From: Ruthenibacterium sp.
GTDB lineage: Bacteria; Bacillota; Clostridia; Oscillospirales; Ruminococcaceae
Assembly (NCBI GenBank): GCA_020025235.1
Contig: JAHHSL010000053.1
Span: 1 to 8,022 of the forward strand
DNA length: 8,022 nucleotides
Direction: 5' to 3'
This document shows, one piece after another, positions 5,641 to 8,022 of the stretch. How positions within the stretch are numbered: position 1 is the first letter of the stretch; each line of letters opens with the position of its first letter. The position numbers and the translations under genes are program-made. Below the pieces are notes generated by a model. The model made no database searches, was not told where the DNA came from, and saw only the letters and a program-made list of their open reading frames with translations.

Positions 5641-6917
5641 TGAAAGCGGTTTTTAAACTGGCATGGCATGAGCTTTGGAAGAGGAAGGCAGGCACACTGC
5701 TTTTGCTGCTTGTGTGCTTGACGGCAATGGGGACTGTTGTATCCGCGGCAACGAATGCAACGGCGCAGCTCTATCAGCAGAAGCTTTTTGCGCGGAGCAT
5801 CGGTGCACAACCGGCGGAAATCCTGCATCTGCATTACCGCACTGCACAGGAAACGCAGGCGTTTGCAAATCAGGTGTATGAATACCGGCAGGCGCTTGCC
5901 CGTATGCCCGGTGTGAAAAACGCAGGACAGTTTGATGCATGCGGCATTTCGTTCCAAGAGCTGCGCGGAAACGTCCGTTACAGGGAAATCAACCGCAGGC
6001 TGCACAGAGGCGAAGCGCTGGAAAATCATCCGGATCGTGTTCAGATGCTGTATACGGATGAAGCACTGCTTCCGCTTGTGAAAAACGGCGTCTGCGCGTA
6101 TGAAAAGGCATCGCCGGGAAACCTGCCGCTGTATGCAAGCGAAGTGTTTCGGCAGATTCTGCCCCTTGGCACAACGCTTACCGATGAACGCACCGGAACG
6201 CGGTACGAGGTGACCGGCTATCTGCCGGAACAGGCACAGTGGTTTGATGAAAGCGACCTGATCCGATTTCCCATGGTATCCCTGCGCGGGTGGTTTGCCG
6301 CGCCGTTTGACGAACAGAGCCAAACGGATGTGCTGACGCAGCTTTCCACACTGCACAACACTTATGTGATCGCAGCGGATGATGTGCAGGCTGATGTGCT
6401 CAAAGCGGCGGTGGAGGAATGTGCACGCGGATACGGGCTGGATGTGCAGGTGCAGACACTTGCGGACGAGCAGGAGCAGTACCGTGCGGAAACACAGTCG
6501 TTTTGCATAAGACAGGCTGCACTGGCACTTTTCCTTACGGCTATGGCGGTCAGCACGATAACCGCATCGTTTACCGCGCATACGATCGTCAGGCAGGGAC
6601 AGTACGGAGTCTGGCTTGCAAGCGGTTTTACGCGGGGAACGATCGCGGGGTGCATCGTCATGGAAATGCTGATGCTGCTGATACCGTCGGCGTGGATCGT
6701 GTGGTGCGGCAGGCTGTCCTGGCTGCTGACGAGTGAAGATATCGGGATTGCGCTGTTCCGTGAGGTCCTGCTGGCAGCGCATGTGGAATTTACACTTGCG
6801 GCGTGTACCGCAGCGGCAGCGGGCGCGGCCTTTGCTTCAGCACTGCTGCCGGTCGTCCGTGTGTTCCGGTACGAACCATGTGAACTGATAGGAGGAAAAC
6901 TGTATGCCGATCATTGA
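5640..6917 (+). CDS. FtsX-type ABC transporter permease with large extracellular domain
   Basis: Integral membrane protein of 425 residues and the larger half of the presumed permease pair. Membrane spans are at about 17-39, 291-313, 335-357 and 386-406. Between the first two is an extracellular domain of about 250 residues (40-290) of MacB-like position, but I do not recognise its fold by sequence. The coupling segment HTIVRQGQYGVWLASGFTRG (314-333) and the C-terminal YEPCELIGGK (411-420) are family-like. GGAGGT at 5625-5630 lies nine bases before ATG 5640; GTG 5637 is a possible start three bases earlier. The frame stays open upstream to 5346, but that part overlaps the first permease and lacks membrane features, so it is not coding. 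The 3' end overlaps the ATPase gene by 14 bases. Confidence 0.87.
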   Translation: MKAVFKLAWHELWKRKAGTLLLLLVCLTAMGTVVSAATNATAQLYQQKLFARSIGAQPAEILHLHYRTAQETQAFANQVYEYRQALARMPGVKNAGQFDACGISFQELRGNVRYREINRRLHRGEALENHPDRVQMLYTDEALLPLVKNGVCAYEKASPGNLPLYASEVFRQILPLGTTLTDERTGTRYEVTGYLPEQAQWFDESDLIRFPMVSLRGWFAAPFDEQSQTDVLTQLSTLHNTYVIAADDVQADVLKAAVEECARGYGLDVQVQTLADEQEQYRAETQSFCIRQAALALFLTAMAVSTITASFTAHTIVRQGQYGVWLASGFTRGTIAGCIVMEMLMLLIPSAWIVWCGRLSWLLTSEDIGIALFREVLLAAHVEFTLAACTAAAAGAAFASALLPVVRVFRYEPCELIGGKLYADH

Positions 6918-7587
6918 ACTGAAAAACATATCCAAAGAATACCGGAACGATACTGTCGTGACGCCCGCGCTGAAGAACATCGATCTTTCGGTGGAGGAGG
7001 GGGAGTTCCTTGCTATTATGGGCGCTTCCGGTTCCGGGAAAACGACCCTGCTTCATCTGATCGGCTGCATGGATGTACCGACCGGCGGAACCTATCGCTT
7101 TGACGGAAAGGACATGACGGCGGCAGATGAAAAACAGCGCGCCAAAATACGGGGAAAAGAAGTGGCGTTCGTCTTTCAGAATTTTGCGCTGATCCGGGAG
7201 AATACCGTATTTGAAAATGCCGAGATGCCGCTGATTGCACAGAAAGTGCCGAGACGTGAGCGAAAGCGCCGCGTGGAAACGGCGCTGCAGGCTGTCGGGA
7301 TTGCCGACCTTGCCCGCAAGCGGCCGGAGCACATTTCCGGCGGGCAGAAGCAGCGCACGGCGATTGCCAGAGCGCTGGCCTGCGGGGCAAGGGTGCTGCT
7401 TGCGGATGAGCCGACCGGTGCGCTGGACAGCGCCGCCGGGGCGGAAATCATGCAGCTTTTTTCAAGGCTGAATGCAGAAGGAAAAACCGTTATTGTCATC
7501 ACGCATGACAGCCGCGTCGCCGCGTATGCACACCGGCAGATCATCATTCAGGATGGGAGGATCGTACAGGATGAAACACAGGAATAA
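6904..7587 (+). CDS. ABC transporter ATP-binding protein, MacB/LolD class
   Basis: Cytoplasmic ATPase of 227 residues, the standard length, powering the two FtsX-type permeases. All motifs are present in order: Walker A GASGSGKTT (40-48), Q-loop with Q92 in VFQNFALI, signature ISGGQKQR (144-151), Walker B RVLLADE (163-169), D-loop GALD (172-175) and H-loop H201 in VITHDS. The signature begins with Ile in place of the more common Leu, a mild change. PTGALD after Walker B is typical of the MacB/LolD/BceA group. These systems either drive conformational work on substrates outside the membrane or export or remove antimicrobial peptides; which applies here cannot be told. AGGAGG at 6890-6895 precedes ATG 6904 by eight bases, and the start lies inside the permease gene. 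The 3' end overlaps the lipoprotein gene by 17 bases. Confidence 0.95.
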   Translation: MPIIELKNISKEYRNDTVVTPALKNIDLSVEEGEFLAIMGASGSGKTTLLHLIGCMDVPTGGTYRFDGKDMTAADEKQRAKIRGKEVAFVFQNFALIRENTVFENAEMPLIAQKVPRRERKRRVETALQAVGIADLARKRPEHISGGQKQRTAIARALACGARVLLADEPTGALDSAAGAEIMQLFSRLNAEGKTVIVITHDSRVAAYAHRQIIIQDGRIVQDETQE

Positions 7588-7981
7588 ACGTCTTTTGCGT
7601 ATGGTGGCAGCACTCGCGCTGCTGCTTCTGCTCACGGGCTGCGGCAGCGCACCGGAATGGGAGGAGATCCGTTCGTTTGAATTTCATTTTGTGCAGGAGG
7701 AATACGACGCTGCGTATGATACGATCCGCAAAACCGTGGAACTTGAAAGCGGGGAGGAGTACCGGATCTGTGTTTCGTCGCAATGTGAAACCGGAACGAT
7801 CCGGATCATGGCAGAAAGTGAAACGGGAAAGGAAAAAACCAAAATCGCACAATGGCAGGCACCGTGTGAAGAAATCGTATCCCTTGCCGAAAATTCAGCC
7901 GAACGCTTTACGCTGACGATTTTGATCGATGCACAGACCGAAGGCGATGTGAAGGCGGAATTTTTCCGTGCAGAGTCCTGA
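7571..7981 (+). CDS. Small predicted lipoprotein, last visible gene of the ABC operon
   Basis: A 136-residue protein with a basic N-terminus (K2-R10), a hydrophobic core (11-21) and a lipobox LTGC at 21-24, so it should be cleaved by signal peptidase II and lipidated at C24. The mature part (about 112 residues) is rich in Glu and Thr and reads as beta-strand-like, with repeated charged/hydrophobic alternation such as FTLTILIDAQ (113-122). It matches no family I recognise. GGGAGG at 7555-7560 lies ten bases before ATG 7571, which is inside the ATPase gene. The frame is open further upstream, but that part overlaps the ATPase and would bury the signal peptide. Position suggests an accessory of the transporter, such as a substrate-binding, immunity-like or sensing lipoprotein; this is inference from context. 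No terminator is seen after it. Confidence 0.82.
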   Translation: MKHRNKRLLRMVAALALLLLLTGCGSAPEWEEIRSFEFHFVQEEYDAAYDTIRKTVELESGEEYRICVSSQCETGTIRIMAESETGKEKTKIAQWQAPCEEIVSLAENSAERFTLTILIDAQTEGDVKAEFFRAES

Positions 7982-8022
7982 TGCCATTCAGACAGACGAA
8001 AAAACACCGCAGAGGAGAAAAT

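Noticed and set aside
7472..7570. Open frame upstream of the lipoprotein start
   Set aside because: It lies inside the ATPase gene and would place 33 residues before the signal peptide; ATG 7571 has its own ribosome binding site.

Overview
The window looks like chromosomal DNA of a moderately GC-rich low-copy Firmicute of the class Clostridia (Oscillospiraceae/Ruminococcaceae type). This is inferred from strong AGGAGG-type ribosome binding sites, ECF sigma factors with the E-S-W-A-R-V-T region 4 signature, zf-HC2 anti-sigma factors, and a CapE/CapF pair. Species cannot be set from the sequence alone. All ten recognised genes lie on the + strand and there are no tRNA, rRNA, IS or CRISPR features.

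Layout. (1) 22-2276: two nucleotide-sugar genes, capE and capF, the first two steps from UDP-GlcNAc toward UDP-L-FucNAc for a capsule or other surface polysaccharide. They are closed by a strong intrinsic terminator at 2292-2327, so the usual third gene (capG, 2-epimerase) does not follow. (2) 2403-3647: an ECF sigma factor and its translationally coupled membrane anti-sigma factor. (3) 3696-4906: a second, paralogous sigma/anti-sigma pair of the same design, followed by two adjoining hairpins, the second a clear terminator (4987-5034). (4) 5049-7981: a four-gene operon of overlapping genes encoding a very short FtsX-type permease, a full-size FtsX-type permease with a large extracellular domain, a MacB/LolD-class ATPase, and a small lipoprotein. 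It may continue past the right edge.

Main result. The three regulatory gaps (before sigma 1, before sigma 2 and before the ABC operon) each carry the same bipartite element, TGTAAC, 17 or 18 bases, then GTCNTA, placed 28-40 bases ahead of the chosen start codon. The -35 half resembles ECF promoters of the Bacillus SigX type. The simplest reading is that the two sigma factors are autoregulated and also switch on the ABC transporter and lipoprotein. The whole 2.4-8.0 kb region would then be one envelope-stress or antimicrobial-peptide response module: two membrane sensors, two closely related sigma factors, and one transporter as output. The function of the transporter and lipoprotein is inferred from class and context only.
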